From assembly GCA_965246855.1 (NCBI GenBank), contig CBDFFP010000006.1, positions 248,001 to 312,000 on the forward strand: a stretch of 64,000 nt of DNA. The letters are read 5' to 3'. Below are positions 40,121 to 50,098 of the stretch, one piece after another (the first letter of the stretch is position 1; every line of letters starts with the position of its first letter). The notes under the pieces were generated by a model. The model made no database searches and was not told the DNA's origin. It saw only the letters and a list, made by a program, of their open reading frames with translations. Source of the stretch: UBA1952 sp965246855. GTDB taxonomy: Bacteria > Bacteroidota > Bacteroidia > Chitinophagales > Chitinophagaceae. The position numbers and the translations under genes were made by a program.

Positions 40121-42262
40121 CTAAGGCGTTATCACGACAAATACTTTTTTCGGGTCGTTGGCCCGGATGCGGGTTTTGAGGCCGTTCTCAATCGCCTGGT
40201 CGCCGGTGGCGTTGGGCATCATAAAATCGGCTGACCGGAGCTGGAATTCCGACAGGCCGGAAGAGACGTAAATCTTACCGTCGGCAGCCACTTTCACCGC
40301 ATCGATGTGGTCAAAAAGGGTAGCCGTGTTTTTGGCATCGTATTGCGTCCAGGTGATGCCGTCAAATTGCAGGAGGCCGTCGCCTTCGGTAGCCATCCAG
40401 GCGTTGGTGCTCTTATCAAAAACAATGCTGTTGACCTGAAAATTCTTCAGCTTCGGCGACTCCACTTTGCTGATGTGCGTCCACGCCGTTCCATCCAGAA
40501 TGGAAACGCCCCGGTTGCTGCCAAACCACAACCGGCCCCGGCTGTCTTCGGAGATACACCGGATGTCGTCTGAGGGAAATTCTACTTCCTGCTTCCCAAA
40601 TCCAGCGTCCGTTTTCAGGATAAGTCCCTTCGCCGTTCCCGCCCAGAGCCGGCCTTTGCTATCGCTGAAAACCGTGTAGATAACCACGCTCGGCAGGTTA
40701 CCGTTCTTTTTGTCAAACGTCTCCCATTCCTCGCCTTTTCGCAGGGAGAGCCCGCCCGTACCGGCGCTCCAGAAATTGCCTTTCGCGTCATAGGTCATGT
40801 TCATCACGCCGCCCATGTTGGGCCACTTCGCAAAGTCGAAAATATCGCCTTTGTCGTACACCTTGATGCCGTTGATGGACGTGTTGAGGTAGATTTTTCC
40901 GTCCGGCGCCATGTACATCCGGTTAAAAGAGCTTTGGAATTCGTTTTTGTAGCGGAAGGCTTTAAAGCCGCCGTCCTTCATCTGAATCAGCCCCGCGCTG
41001 CCGGAGTACCACAGGTTCCCGGTTTTGTCTTCGCCAAAATCAAAGGGCATCCCGTATTGCTTTACGTCAAAACTTTGTTCGTCGTACACCAGCCATTTCG
41101 AGTCGGTCAGGTGGCCCCATTCCTTCAACACTGCAATGCCCGCCGCGCCTTGCACGGAAGAACCCCGGTATTTGCGGTTCTTCCCAAAATACTCTGCAGC
41201 CCAGTAGTCGGAACGCTCGCCGGTGAGCATCCATTTTGCGCCAGTCGGGTCCACCAGAATCTGCATCACGTTTGCGGCGGGCACCAGCGAATTTCCCGGC
41301 TCGTAAAAGCGGTCAGAATGCACGTTGCGCATATTGTAAACGCCGCCGTTGCGCAGGCCCAGCCAAAGCGCGCCGTTGTCTTCTACCATCAGGGAATTAA
41401 CATCTAACTGCCCGTTCCGCTTTCCCAGTTCCTCGGTCAGCTTCGAGCCAAAACCATTGCTGTAAGGTTTGAGGCTCCAGTTGGTGCCGTCGTATTCCAG
41501 AATGCCTTTGGGTGCGGCGAAAAACATCTTTCCACTTTTGTTGGTGGCAATGGTGGTGATTTCGTCCGACGGCAGGCCGCTGCCGATGTTGAAGGTTTTC
41601 CAATTCTTGCCGTCAAATTTTGCCAGCCCTTTGTTATGCTTGCCCAGCGTCATCCACAGGTGATTGTTGGCATCCAGTACCAGATTTTGCAGCAGCGTGT
41701 CGGGAGCGGTGGCGGCGATGCTGTTCCAATTCGTCCAGCCCTGACCGTTATAAAAAGCGAGCGCGCCGCCGATAAGGCTTTTTTCGTCGGCAATCACGCC
41801 GCTGATATACACTTTGTCTGTCGGCGTCACCACAATGTCGCGCACGGCGTTCATGCCGATAACGTCAGGCGTGATATTCGTCCATGCGCTGCCGTCCCAT
41901 TTTGCCAGTCCTTCCGACGTGCCTACCCACACGGTTCCTTTGCTGTCGGTAGCCATGCAGGTGATGTCGGCGTTTAGCACCAGATTGTCTTTTGGAATGG
42001 CGGGGCCGCTCAGCTTTTTGCCGTCCCACATACGCACGCCCTTTCCGGTGAAGCCCAGCCAGACGTTGCCGGTAGCGTCCATCGCCATCGCGTTGATGGC
42101 CGCGCCACTGGCGTTAGGAGAAGAATTTACCCGGCTGCCGTCAAAAACATAGTTGCCATTGAACAGCATCCAGCGGTTGAGCGGGTCGTAGGCAAAGGCG
42201 TTTGGGGCAGTTGTGAGCAAAACCAACAGCAGCGTTGCACGGGACAACAGGGTTTTTTTCAT
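40121..42262 (-). CDS. Secreted two-component-regulator-propeller repeat protein
   Basis: A 713-residue protein; the start at 42262 gives the signal peptide MKKTLLSRATLLLVLLTTAP and cleavage after NAFA. The mature part is built from Reg_prop/Y_Y_Y-like propeller repeats: VWLGFTGKGVRMWDGKKL, VWVGTSEGLAKWDGSAW, LWLGLRNGGVYNMRNV, LWAGTAKGLILKTDAGF, LWFGSNRGVSILDGTAW, WMATEGDGLLQFDGITW. In hybrid sensors such propellers bind ligands in the periplasm, but here no membrane or kinase part is present. It is thus a free, exported propeller of unknown ligand. Confidence 0.88.
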   Translation of the reverse strand: MKKTLLSRATLLLVLLTTAPNAFAYDPLNRWMLFNGNYVFDGSRVNSSPNASGAAINAMAMDATGNVWLGFTGKGVRMWDGKKLSGPAIPKDNLVLNADITCMATDSKGTVWVGTSEGLAKWDGSAWTNITPDVIGMNAVRDIVVTPTDKVYISGVIADEKSLIGGALAFYNGQGWTNWNSIAATAPDTLLQNLVLDANNHLWMTLGKHNKGLAKFDGKNWKTFNIGSGLPSDEITTIATNKSGKMFFAAPKGILEYDGTNWSLKPYSNGFGSKLTEELGKRNGQLDVNSLMVEDNGALWLGLRNGGVYNMRNVHSDRFYEPGNSLVPAANVMQILVDPTGAKWMLTGERSDYWAAEYFGKNRKYRGSSVQGAAGIAVLKEWGHLTDSKWLVYDEQSFDVKQYGMPFDFGEDKTGNLWYSGSAGLIQMKDGGFKAFRYKNEFQSSFNRMYMAPDGKIYLNTSINGIKVYDKGDIFDFAKWPNMGGVMNMTYDAKGNFWSAGTGGLSLRKGEEWETFDKKNGNLPSVVIYTVFSDSKGRLWAGTAKGLILKTDAGFGKQEVEFPSDDIRCISEDSRGRLWFGSNRGVSILDGTAWTHISKVESPKLKNFQVNSIVFDKSTNAWMATEGDGLLQFDGITWTQYDAKNTATLFDHIDAVKVAADGKIYVSSGLSEFQLRSADFMMPNATGDQAIENGLKTRIRANDPKKVFVVITP

Positions 42263-42412
42263 AAACGCCGCGAAGGTACGTGCATAAATGAACGAACATG
42301 ATGTTTCCCAAGTCCTTAAGGACGGCGTTGAAAGAAGCATATCCTTTCCCCCGGAAAGTGCGTCAGAAACCTACGGAATACGTGGTCAGGAAGCGGCTTT
42401 CTTTACTCAGCC

Positions 42413-42853
42413 TCAAAGCACTTTCATGAAATGGTAGCCAATGATGTTGAAGCCTTCCTTGAAATAAACCCTATGGGCCGGCGCGCGATGTACGCCACTG
42501 GCTAATTGAAGCGTCGCGCAGCCGTTGGCGCGGGCTATGCCTGCCAATTGGTGCAACAGCAAAGTGGCCAATCCTTTGCCTTGCGCTGCTTCCAACGTGG
42601 AGAGGTCTTCAACGTACAGCATCTTCCCGCTGTGCAGCACCTCGGCAATTCGATAACCGGCAATAGAGACCACCGCATCCTCTTCCGCAATGTAGAGCAG
42701 CACGTAGCCCGTGGCCTGCATCCGGTGCACCATCGGCAAGAAATCCTCTTTTGCGAGCGAGGGCCGCAGCATGTGGACGGCTTCCCAGCAAGCCAGAATC
42801 TGTTTCGGTGTGGTGGCGGTGTGGATGATCGCGTCGGTTTTGGGCTTCGTCAT
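42413..42853 (-). CDS. GNAT-family N-acetyltransferase
   Basis: A 146-residue acetyltransferase; start MTKPKTDAIIHTATTPKQIL chosen at 42853. The acetyl-CoA loop is in LEAAQGKGLATLLLHQLAGI near residue 95 (Q-x-x-G-x-A) and the C-terminal strand-helix pair LQLASGVHRAPAHRVYFKEG is typical. The substrate is unknown. Confidence 0.88.
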   Translation of the reverse strand: MTKPKTDAIIHTATTPKQILACWEAVHMLRPSLAKEDFLPMVHRMQATGYVLLYIAEEDAVVSIAGYRIAEVLHSGKMLYVEDLSTLEAAQGKGLATLLLHQLAGIARANGCATLQLASGVHRAPAHRVYFKEGFNIIGYHFMKVL

Positions 42854-42985
42854 AGGGAGCGAAATAAGGTTCAAAGAAACAAAGGCCTTTGCCAGCCGAA
42901 AACACAATTTTAAGCCCTCTGCGCCTCCGCGCCATCATCTTGATCTTGCCGAAGGACTGCGGGAAAAACAACTGGGAAAAGCCCC

Positions 42986-44050
42986 CTACTCCACCACCAG
43001 CCGTACCACTTCTACCCCAATTCCATACCCATACACCTTCCCATCCGGCAGGTGCAGGATGCGGATTTTATTGATGGCGCGGCCCATCGGGTTCTTCGTC
43101 CATGCTGCGCCGCCGTCGGTGGTCATATATCCGCCCGCCATCGTGCCGATAAAGCCGGTCTTTTCATCCACAAAGCCCACGCCGAAGGAGCGCGCCTTGT
43201 GGTCTTCGCACAGCTTCATTTCCTTCCAGCTTTTGCCGCCGTCGGTGGTTTTCAGGAAGCGCTGCGTGGTGGCAGTCGTGTCGGGATTGTAGGATTGCAA
43301 CGTGGCGTAGCCAATTTTCCGGGACGGGAAAAAACACTTCCACGTAATCTCAAAAGGACGGGTGCTTTCGTAAGCCGTCTTCCACATCTTGCCGCCGTCT
43401 TCGGTGTAAATCATGCGCCCGTGCGCTTCCTCCATATTGGGGCTACTCGCGCCGCAGGCCACGCCCTCGCGCTTGTTGAACATCTTTACGTCAAACAGCA
43501 TCGCCGTGTGCTTATCCATCGCCGCACTTTCAAAACTTTCGCCGCCGTCGTGGCTCACCATCAGGTTGGCCGGACTGCCCACGCGGCCCACGCCATAAAC
43601 GTGGTAGCGGTAGTCGGTGTTGCCGCTGTTCACAAACTGCTCTTTCACAATCTCCAGCGCGCAAAGGCCCTTTACATACGGCCCTCTATACGCTACGGGC
43701 GACCATGTTTTGCCGCCGTCCAGCGTCCGGTAAAGCGGAATGGTATCCGTAACGTTGGGGAAATAATCCGTGCCCACCGTTCCCGCAAAGCCGCGCAGGG
43801 AATCAATGAAAGCGATGCAGCGGAAGAAGGTTCCTTTCTGCTCCAGTTGCTTCTCCCAGGTGTTGCCACTGTCGGCGGTGTGGTAGATGCGCCCATAGCC
43901 ATTCACGTACCAGCCCTCGGCGGGATTGAGGAAAAAGATGTCGTCCTGCTTGCCGGGATACGGGTCGGTGGTGATCTTTTTCCAGGAGTAATTCTGCGCG
44001 AAGGAAGGCGCGGCGCAGAGGAGCGAAAGGAAGAGAAGAAGGGGTTTCAT
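42986..44050 (-). CDS. Secreted Ycf48/BNR-type beta-propeller protein
   Basis: A 354-residue protein; the start at 44050 gives the signal MKPLLLFLSLLCAAPSFAQ. The propeller blades carry sialidase-like Asp-box and Ycf48-like patterns: YHTADSGNTWEKQL, YRTLDGGKTWSPVAY, MVSHDGGESFESAAM, IYTEDGGKMWKTAY, LKTTDGGKSWKEMKL. There is no T9SS sorting domain, so it is periplasmic or outer-membrane associated. No sialidase catalytic residues are visible. Confidence 0.88.
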   Translation of the reverse strand: MKPLLLFLSLLCAAPSFAQNYSWKKITTDPYPGKQDDIFFLNPAEGWYVNGYGRIYHTADSGNTWEKQLEQKGTFFRCIAFIDSLRGFAGTVGTDYFPNVTDTIPLYRTLDGGKTWSPVAYRGPYVKGLCALEIVKEQFVNSGNTDYRYHVYGVGRVGSPANLMVSHDGGESFESAAMDKHTAMLFDVKMFNKREGVACGASSPNMEEAHGRMIYTEDGGKMWKTAYESTRPFEITWKCFFPSRKIGYATLQSYNPDTTATTQRFLKTTDGGKSWKEMKLCEDHKARSFGVGFVDEKTGFIGTMAGGYMTTDGGAAWTKNPMGRAINKIRILHLPDGKVYGYGIGVEVVRLVVE

Positions 44051-44090
44051 GGAGGAGCGGAAAGCGGATGTAAAAGTGGGGAATCCAAAC

Positions 44091-44127
44091 AAAAAAGCCC
44101 CCTGACAATTCCTCGTCAGGGGCTTTT
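44091..44127 (-). terminator. Terminator of the large subtilase gene
   Basis: AAAAAAGCCCC(C)TGAC, AATTCCTC loop and GTCAGGGGCTTTTTT; on the minus strand it is followed by a T run. It is nearly identical to the terminator at 50042-50080. Confidence 0.9.
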
Positions 44128-44151
44128 TTGTTTTGGGTAGGAGGAGAAGCA

Positions 44152-47100
44152 TTACTGCTTCACCAGCCGGATAATGCCGGTGCGTCCTTCGGCGTCTTTG
44201 TAGCGAAGGAGATACACGCCCGAGGCCATACCGTTCAGGTCTATCTCGGTTTGCGCATCCTTCATTTCTACTTCCTTCATTGCCGCGCCGGTCAGGGTCA
44301 TCACCTGTACGGTAGCTGCTTGAGAGATGGCCCCGTTGGTACGAACGGTTACTTTATTGTCCGCGGGGTTGGGGAAGGCAGAAAAGGAGAACGTCTCTTC
44401 CAGCACCGCATCCGAACCGCCCGAGGTAACACCCAAAGATTCTTTGTTGGCAGTTTGGCTCACCACTACTGCCGCCGACAGCTGAGCGCAAGCACCGCTC
44501 GTTACCCGGACGGTATAGCTGCCGCCGCTGTTAATCAGAGCGTTGCGGCCTGTGGCCCCACTCAAGGCCACGTTGTTGCGGAACCACTGGTAGCGGTAGC
44601 CCGTTCCGGCGTTGGCCTGCAGCGTAACACTTCCGCCCGCCCCGAGGGTGGTAGCGCCAAGCGCTGTAATCGTCGCCGATGGCGCAGGGGTGGAAAGCAT
44701 GGTAAGAGAATAAGCAGTGCTGGTTCTGGCGCAGCCGTTAGCATTGGTTACGGTCACCTTGTAGGCACCGCCTGCCGTAGCATTGTGTTGCACGATGGTG
44801 GTGGAAAGCACCGTTGTGTCCAGCATCCAGCTATACGTATTGCCTGCAGCCACGGGCGCAGCATTCAGCACAACTGTGCTGCCCGCGCAGAACGGATTGG
44901 GGCCACTGGTACTGATGGCTGCCGCAGGCACCGCATTGACCGTAACGGTCTGTGCAGGGGAAAGTGCCGTGCAGGTTCCGAGCGTGGCCCGCAGTTGATA
45001 GCTACCCGAAGCCGTAGCGGTGCGGGTATTGCTTGCTCCCGAAGACACTCCGTTTATCAGCCAGGTATTGGTCTGGCCTGTGGTGGAGTCTGCGGTAAAC
45101 ACCACCGAGCCGCCTGCACAAAACGTGGTTGGCCCACTGGTCGTGATAACTGTAACCGGGTTTGGATTGACCGTTACCGGTCTTACGGTAGAGGTGCGGC
45201 TACAGCCAATGCTGTCTGCAAGGGTGAGGGTATAGTTGCCGGACGTGTTGGCCCTGTAGCTCAAAGACGTAGCTCCGGCAATAGCAGTACCGTTGTTGCT
45301 CCACTGATAGCTGGGATAAGCGGTAGCGGTGTTGGGTGCAAGGGTTACCGAGCCGCCTGCACAGAACGTGGTGGCTGCGTTGGCGGTGAGGTTAAAGACA
45401 GGTGGAAGGGCTTTGGTGGTAAGGGTGTAAGCAGGACTTGTACCTACACAGCCATTGGCATCCGTTACCCGCACCGTATAGCTGCCCGCTGTGCTGGCGT
45501 TGAGCTGCGAGGTGGAAGAGGCCGTTATGACCGTAGTACCCAGCTTCCACTGATAGGCATTGCCTGTGGTATTGGGCGAAGCACTGAGCGCAAGGCTGCT
45601 GCCTGCACAGACAGGATTGGCTCCGCCGGTCGTGATGGAAGCCACTGGTAAGGGATTCACCGTAATTGCTGTAGAAGCAGAAGTAGCCGAACAACCATTG
45701 CTGCTGGTTGCTCTAACCGTATAGTTGCCGCCGGCAGTTGCGGTATAAGAAGCTGCCACAGCCCCGGAAACAGCCCCTCCGTTGTTGCTCCATTGGTAAG
45801 AAGCCGCTCCTGTCGGAACATTCAGCACAACGCTGCTGCCCGCGCAGAAAGCAGTTGCTCCAACCGCCGTAACCGTAACGTTGGGCAGCAGATTCACGGT
45901 TACCGCCGTAGCCGCAGAAGTAGCGGAACAGCCGTTGCTGTCGGTAATCACAACATCGTAGTTACTGCTCGCCGTAGCGGTAATGGATTGTGAGGTGGCA
46001 CCATTGCTCCACAGGTAAGAGCTGCCTGTACTGGCCGTGAGTGTTACCGAATTTCCCGCGCAGAAAGTTGTCGGGCCGCTGGCCGTAACAGAAGCCACCG
46101 GAAGCGGATTAACAACCACATTCCTGGCCGCAGAAGTGTTACTGCAGCCGTTGGAATTGGTGAGGTTGAGTGTGTAACTGCCGGAAGACGTGGCGGTGTA
46201 AGAAGCTGTTGTAGCCCCGGAGACAGCAGTGCCATTTCTGTTCCATTGGTAGGAGGCTGCCCCTGTCGGGCCGTTCAGCACCACGCTGCCACCGCTGCAA
46301 AAAGTGGTGGCTCCGCTGGCTGTAACCGTAACCACCGGCAGCGGATTTACCGCTACGTTCAGCACGTTGCTCGTTACCGTTGGCGTTGCCGGACAAGGCG
46401 TGGTAGGGGTCATCACCACAGACACCTGACTGCTGGCCGGGAAGGAAGTTGTGTAGGTGTTGCCCGTTGCGCCACTCACCACCATTCCGTTCACCTTCCA
46501 CTGGTATTGAGGCGTAGCGCCGCCGTTGGTAGGTGTGGCCGTGAAAGCAACCGGCGCGCCTACGCAGGCCGTTAAGGCAGAACCCGTTACCGATACCGAC
46601 TGCGCCGGGCAGGGAGACGTGATGTTGATTGTGTAATCCTCAATGTTGCCGTAGGAGGAGGGGTCGCAAGGCGTAGGGTTGGTATTGTTGTAGTCTAGGC
46701 GCACCCGCATCCGGGTAGCACCTGTAAGTGCCGTAGCCGGAACGGTGATGGTTCCGGTGGAAGGTGTGGCTGTCGGGTTGTTCAGCAATACCTGCTCCCC
46801 CGGATTTTCAAAGATGCCGTTCCGGTTGTAGTCAATCCAAACAACGATAACGTCGCTGCTGTAGTAAGGCGCGAGGGTAGCGCTGAACGGATAGCTCATC
46901 CCGACTTGCATCATCCCGGTAATGTTGGTGAAGTTCTGATAGCCCGATACCCCAAAGCCCGTACTGGAATTGTTGATGCCCGCTACGGTAACGTTGGTAA
47001 TCAACTCGTCCTGCGTAGTAACAACCGGCGTGCAATAGCACTGTGTTATCGGGTTCAATACAACGCTCACAACGTTGGAGTACACGGTCTGATTGCTGTT

Positions 47101-49734
47101 GGTACAGGTAACGCGTTGCCGGTAGAAAGTGGTAGCCGTCAGGCCGCTCACCGAAAAGCTAGTGCTGGTTGCCCCGGCAATCGCACTCCAGCCGCCCGTT
47201 CCGCTTGCCGAAGATTCCCACTGATACGTGATGCCGTTGCTGCTGACTGCGTTGGACGAAACCGTGAAAGCCACGCCACTACAAACGTTCGCCGGAGCCG
47301 AAATCGTGGACGCAGTTGGCGTACCCGAACACAGAATGGGCGCAGTGACCACAAAGCTGTAGTCTTCATACTCCCCATCACCGCTGTTTACGCAAGCATC
47401 GCTTGGATTAGCGGGTACGTAAGCAGCCAGGATACGCATCCGCTTGGTTCCCGTTGGGGTGCCTGCCGGAATGGTAAAGCTGCCCGTCAGCGGCGAAGCG
47501 ATATAAACTGTGCTGCTGACTACCTGTTCCCCCGCATCCGCAAAGCTGCCGTTCGCGTTGAAGTCTATCCAGACAGCCTGACCATAGGTGTTTGCCCCGG
47601 CTACGGTCATGGTGTAATTCAGGGTTGTTCCCGGCAGCGCAGAGGCAGAAGCGGTAGCCGAAAAATTCTGGTAGCCGTTTGTGCCGGAAGACGTGTTGTT
47701 GATATTGGTCTGCCCGCCCGTCGTGGTGAAGTTGGTGATGTTGTACACCGTCGCGTCGGTGGTTGTAGGCGTACAGTAGCAGGCCGTTGCCGCGTTGGTC
47801 GTAAGCCGCACGGCGGTGGAAGTAGCCGAAGCACCGCCGTTGGTGCAGGTAACCACCCGCTGATAAAATCCGGCGTTGGCCGTGGTGTAAGGGCTTATCG
47901 TGTAGGTACTTGCAATAGCGCCGCTGATGTTGGTATAGGTACTCGCCACGCCGGTAGCCGAGTAGCGCCATTGATAGCTCAGGCCGCCGTTTGCGGAGCC
48001 GGAAGCGGACAGGCTGATTGCGGTGTTGAGGCAGGCGCCCACTGTGCCGGTCGCACCGTTGGCCTGGGCCACGCCGCCCGTGGGCGTGCCAGAGCAAGGA
48101 CTCAGGGCCGAAAGCGCCGCAAACGCATCCACCCGGCCGTAGCCTAAATCCGTACACCACGTGCCGTTGGGCTGGCCCGTTACGCTGGCGTTGTACGTAT
48201 AGCCGCCTACTTTGGCGCAGGTGGATTCCAGCAGCGCCCGCGCGCCACTGGCCGTAAGATTGGGATTGGCCGAAAGAATCAACGCCATCACCGCCGCCGC
48301 TGCCGGGCAGGCTGAAGAGGTTCCGTTGAACGTGGGCGCGTAGTCGTCGGTAGAATAGCCCGCTGCGCCCGGCAAGTCGGTGGTGTACATTTTTACGCCC
48401 GGCGCGCCAATATCCACGCCCACGCCATAGTCGGAACCCCAAAAGGTTTCCGGGTCGCAGGAAGTGGGCGACTTGCGCTGGTCGCACATGCTGGTAGCAG
48501 CTACGGCGATGGTGCTGGCATAACTCGCCGGGTAGCCAATCGTTGTGGAATTGCTGTTGCCTGCAGAGGAAAAGAACAAGGTTCCTTTCCCGCTCCGGCC
48601 ACTCGCCAGCCCGTTGTCAATAGCGGTATTAATCAGGCTGTTGGAAGAGCCAAACGTGTTGGAGTTGCTAATGACGTCGGCGTTCTGGTAGGCCCACGTG
48701 ATGCCGTCGGAGATAGAGTTGCCCGTAGAATTCCAACTGCCGCCGCTGCCGGAAATCGTTCCCACCTTCACCGCAATTACGCCGGCGTTGTAGGCAATGC
48801 CTGCGCCGCCCAGGTTGTTGTTCGCCGTTGCCCGGATGATGCCCGCGCAGCAAATGCCGTGGGCATCGCCCGTGAAGCCGGAAGAAACGAAACCCGTCCC
48901 GGTAGCGTCGTAGGTAGCAGCGAAAGTGATGTCGGGGTGGGTGAACTGGGCCGCCGAGCCAAAGCAGTCCAGCACGGCCACGCGGATGGTGGAAACGCCC
49001 GTTGTAATGCCCCAAGCCTGCGCCACCTTCATGTCGGCGCCCGGCGTGCCGGAGTATTGAACCGCGCTGCCGGTGTTGTTCAGAAACCACTGCCAGCTAT
49101 AGAACGGGTCTGCCGTAGAAGGCTTGCAGGTGTAGATAAAATCCGGCTCCGCAAACGCGAACCGGCGCAGCGATTGCAGCCGGGCCGCTATCTCAAAGCT
49201 GTTGCCCGCAGACGTTTTGTTCACCTTGCAGAAGTAGATGTCGCTGTCCCGCTTCTCGCCAATCCGGAAACCGAATTCCTGCGCCTGCTTTTGCAGGAAA
49301 GGAAGGTCGGCAGGGCTTTTCAGCTTCACGTAAAACAGGTCGTAGAGCGATTGCTCCAAGTCCCGGTAACGCACCACCGGCGCCACATATTCCACATCGG
49401 AAAGTCTCTCCAACTGCGCTACGCTTTGCGCATAACTCTTACCGGAAACCGCGCGCAGCACAGGACGATAGACCTCGGGGAAAGGCACCTTCCAGCCCAC
49501 TTCGTAAGCGGCGAAGAGCGCGCTGTTTTCTTTAAAAAAACCTGTTGGGTTTACCCCCGGCTTCAGCTTCAAAACCACCTTCTTGTCGTCAAAGGCAAAA
49601 TGCACTTTTCCCTCCGGCAAAACAAGGTCGTAGGCAGTCTGCGACAGGTGGGCGCGCTCCCGCACCGACTGCGCCTTTGCGCTTTGCAGGAAACCGAGAA
49701 AAATAATCAGCGGTAGTAAAAGTCGTTTCAACAT
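44152..49734 (-). CDS. Subtilisin-like (S8) serine protease with GEVED and Ig-like repeats and T9SS sorting domain
   Basis: A 1860-residue exported protein. Signal peptide MLKRLLLPLIIFLGFLQSAKAQ. About 30-200: a propeptide-like domain. About 235-545: S8 domain with Asp in IRVAVLDCFG, His in GDAHGICCAGII and Ser in FNGTSSACPAAAAVMALI; the His motif HGICCAG differs from the usual HGTxVAG and holds two adjacent Cys. About 640-800 and 880-1040: two GEVED domains (VWIDFNANGSFADAGE, VWIDYNRNGIFENPGE), then about eight Ig/PKD-like modules of the pattern TFCAGGSV-L-YQWSNNG-TxGxYTL. A type A sorting domain ends it (FPNPADNKVTVRTNGA ... IIRLVKQ). It probably degrades extracellular protein and is anchored or released via T9SS. 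Confidence 0.92.
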   Translation of the reverse strand: MLKRLLLPLIIFLGFLQSAKAQSVRERAHLSQTAYDLVLPEGKVHFAFDDKKVVLKLKPGVNPTGFFKENSALFAAYEVGWKVPFPEVYRPVLRAVSGKSYAQSVAQLERLSDVEYVAPVVRYRDLEQSLYDLFYVKLKSPADLPFLQKQAQEFGFRIGEKRDSDIYFCKVNKTSAGNSFEIAARLQSLRRFAFAEPDFIYTCKPSTADPFYSWQWFLNNTGSAVQYSGTPGADMKVAQAWGITTGVSTIRVAVLDCFGSAAQFTHPDITFAATYDATGTGFVSSGFTGDAHGICCAGIIRATANNNLGGAGIAYNAGVIAVKVGTISGSGGSWNSTGNSISDGITWAYQNADVISNSNTFGSSNSLINTAIDNGLASGRSGKGTLFFSSAGNSNSTTIGYPASYASTIAVAATSMCDQRKSPTSCDPETFWGSDYGVGVDIGAPGVKMYTTDLPGAAGYSTDDYAPTFNGTSSACPAAAAVMALILSANPNLTASGARALLESTCAKVGGYTYNASVTGQPNGTWCTDLGYGRVDAFAALSALSPCSGTPTGGVAQANGATGTVGACLNTAISLSASGSANGGLSYQWRYSATGVASTYTNISGAIASTYTISPYTTANAGFYQRVVTCTNGGASATSTAVRLTTNAATACYCTPTTTDATVYNITNFTTTGGQTNINNTSSGTNGYQNFSATASASALPGTTLNYTMTVAGANTYGQAVWIDFNANGSFADAGEQVVSSTVYIASPLTGSFTIPAGTPTGTKRMRILAAYVPANPSDACVNSGDGEYEDYSFVVTAPILCSGTPTASTISAPANVCSGVAFTVSSNAVSSNGITYQWESSASGTGGWSAIAGATSTSFSVSGLTATTFYRQRVTCTNSNQTVYSNVVSVVLNPITQCYCTPVVTTQDELITNVTVAGINNSSTGFGVSGYQNFTNITGMMQVGMSYPFSATLAPYYSSDVIVVWIDYNRNGIFENPGEQVLLNNPTATPSTGTITVPATALTGATRMRVRLDYNNTNPTPCDPSSYGNIEDYTINITSPCPAQSVSVTGSALTACVGAPVAFTATPTNGGATPQYQWKVNGMVVSGATGNTYTTSFPASSQVSVVMTPTTPCPATPTVTSNVLNVAVNPLPVVTVTASGATTFCSGGSVVLNGPTGAASYQWNRNGTAVSGATTASYTATSSGSYTLNLTNSNGCSNTSAARNVVVNPLPVASVTASGPTTFCAGNSVTLTASTGSSYLWSNGATSQSITATASSNYDVVITDSNGCSATSAATAVTVNLLPNVTVTAVGATAFCAGSSVVLNVPTGAASYQWSNNGGAVSGAVAASYTATAGGNYTVRATSSNGCSATSASTAITVNPLPVASITTGGANPVCAGSSLALSASPNTTGNAYQWKLGTTVITASSTSQLNASTAGSYTVRVTDANGCVGTSPAYTLTTKALPPVFNLTANAATTFCAGGSVTLAPNTATAYPSYQWSNNGTAIAGATSLSYRANTSGNYTLTLADSIGCSRTSTVRPVTVNPNPVTVITTSGPTTFCAGGSVVFTADSTTGQTNTWLINGVSSGASNTRTATASGSYQLRATLGTCTALSPAQTVTVNAVPAAAISTSGPNPFCAGSTVVLNAAPVAAGNTYSWMLDTTVLSTTIVQHNATAGGAYKVTVTNANGCARTSTAYSLTMLSTPAPSATITALGATTLGAGGSVTLQANAGTGYRYQWFRNNVALSGATGRNALINSGGSYTVRVTSGACAQLSAAVVVSQTANKESLGVTSGGSDAVLEETFSFSAFPNPADNKVTVRTNGAISQAATVQVMTLTGAAMKEVEMKDAQTEIDLNGMASGVYLLRYKDAEGRTGIIRLVKQ

Positions 49735-50041
49735 GGGAAAGGGGGAGATGGGGGTGGCGGGTAAAAAGGTTCTTTTATCGTGTAATTTTAAGCACTAACT
49801 TTAAGAATTGCAAACCCGGCTATTTATATTTCTTCCGGCAAAGCCTATATCGTTGGTTATCAACGCTTCTTTCTCCGAAAGGATTTCGTCGCCGGTATCC
49901 GTGCAACGGGGGTTTTTAAGCAACATTCTGCCTTTTTCGGAAGGGACGGAAGAAATCGCTACCTGCTTTTCTCCTCCGCCCTACGATTAAGAGGTATTCC
50001 GGTGCAGAAGGAAGGGATTGCCTGGAGATAGAATAATCCAC

Positions 50042-50080
50042 AAAAAAGCCCCTGACAATTCCTCGTCAGGGGCTTCTTGT
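50042..50080 (-). terminator. Terminator of the propeller/Ig T9SS gene
   Basis: GCCCCTGAC and GTCAGGGGC with the loop AATTCCTC, followed on the minus strand by a T run. The core is identical to the terminator at 44091-44127, even in the loop, which suggests duplication of the gene's 3' region. The rest of the 49735-50098 gap shows no other feature. Confidence 0.9.
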
Positions 50081-50098
50081 TTTTAATCGTTCGTCCGC

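Noticed and set aside
46906..48147. Long plus-strand open frames opposite the subtilase gene (413 codons here, 507 codons at 44128-45651)
   Set aside because: Arg/Gly/Cys-rich shadow readings of repetitive Ig-like modules; no start signal and no recognisable family.
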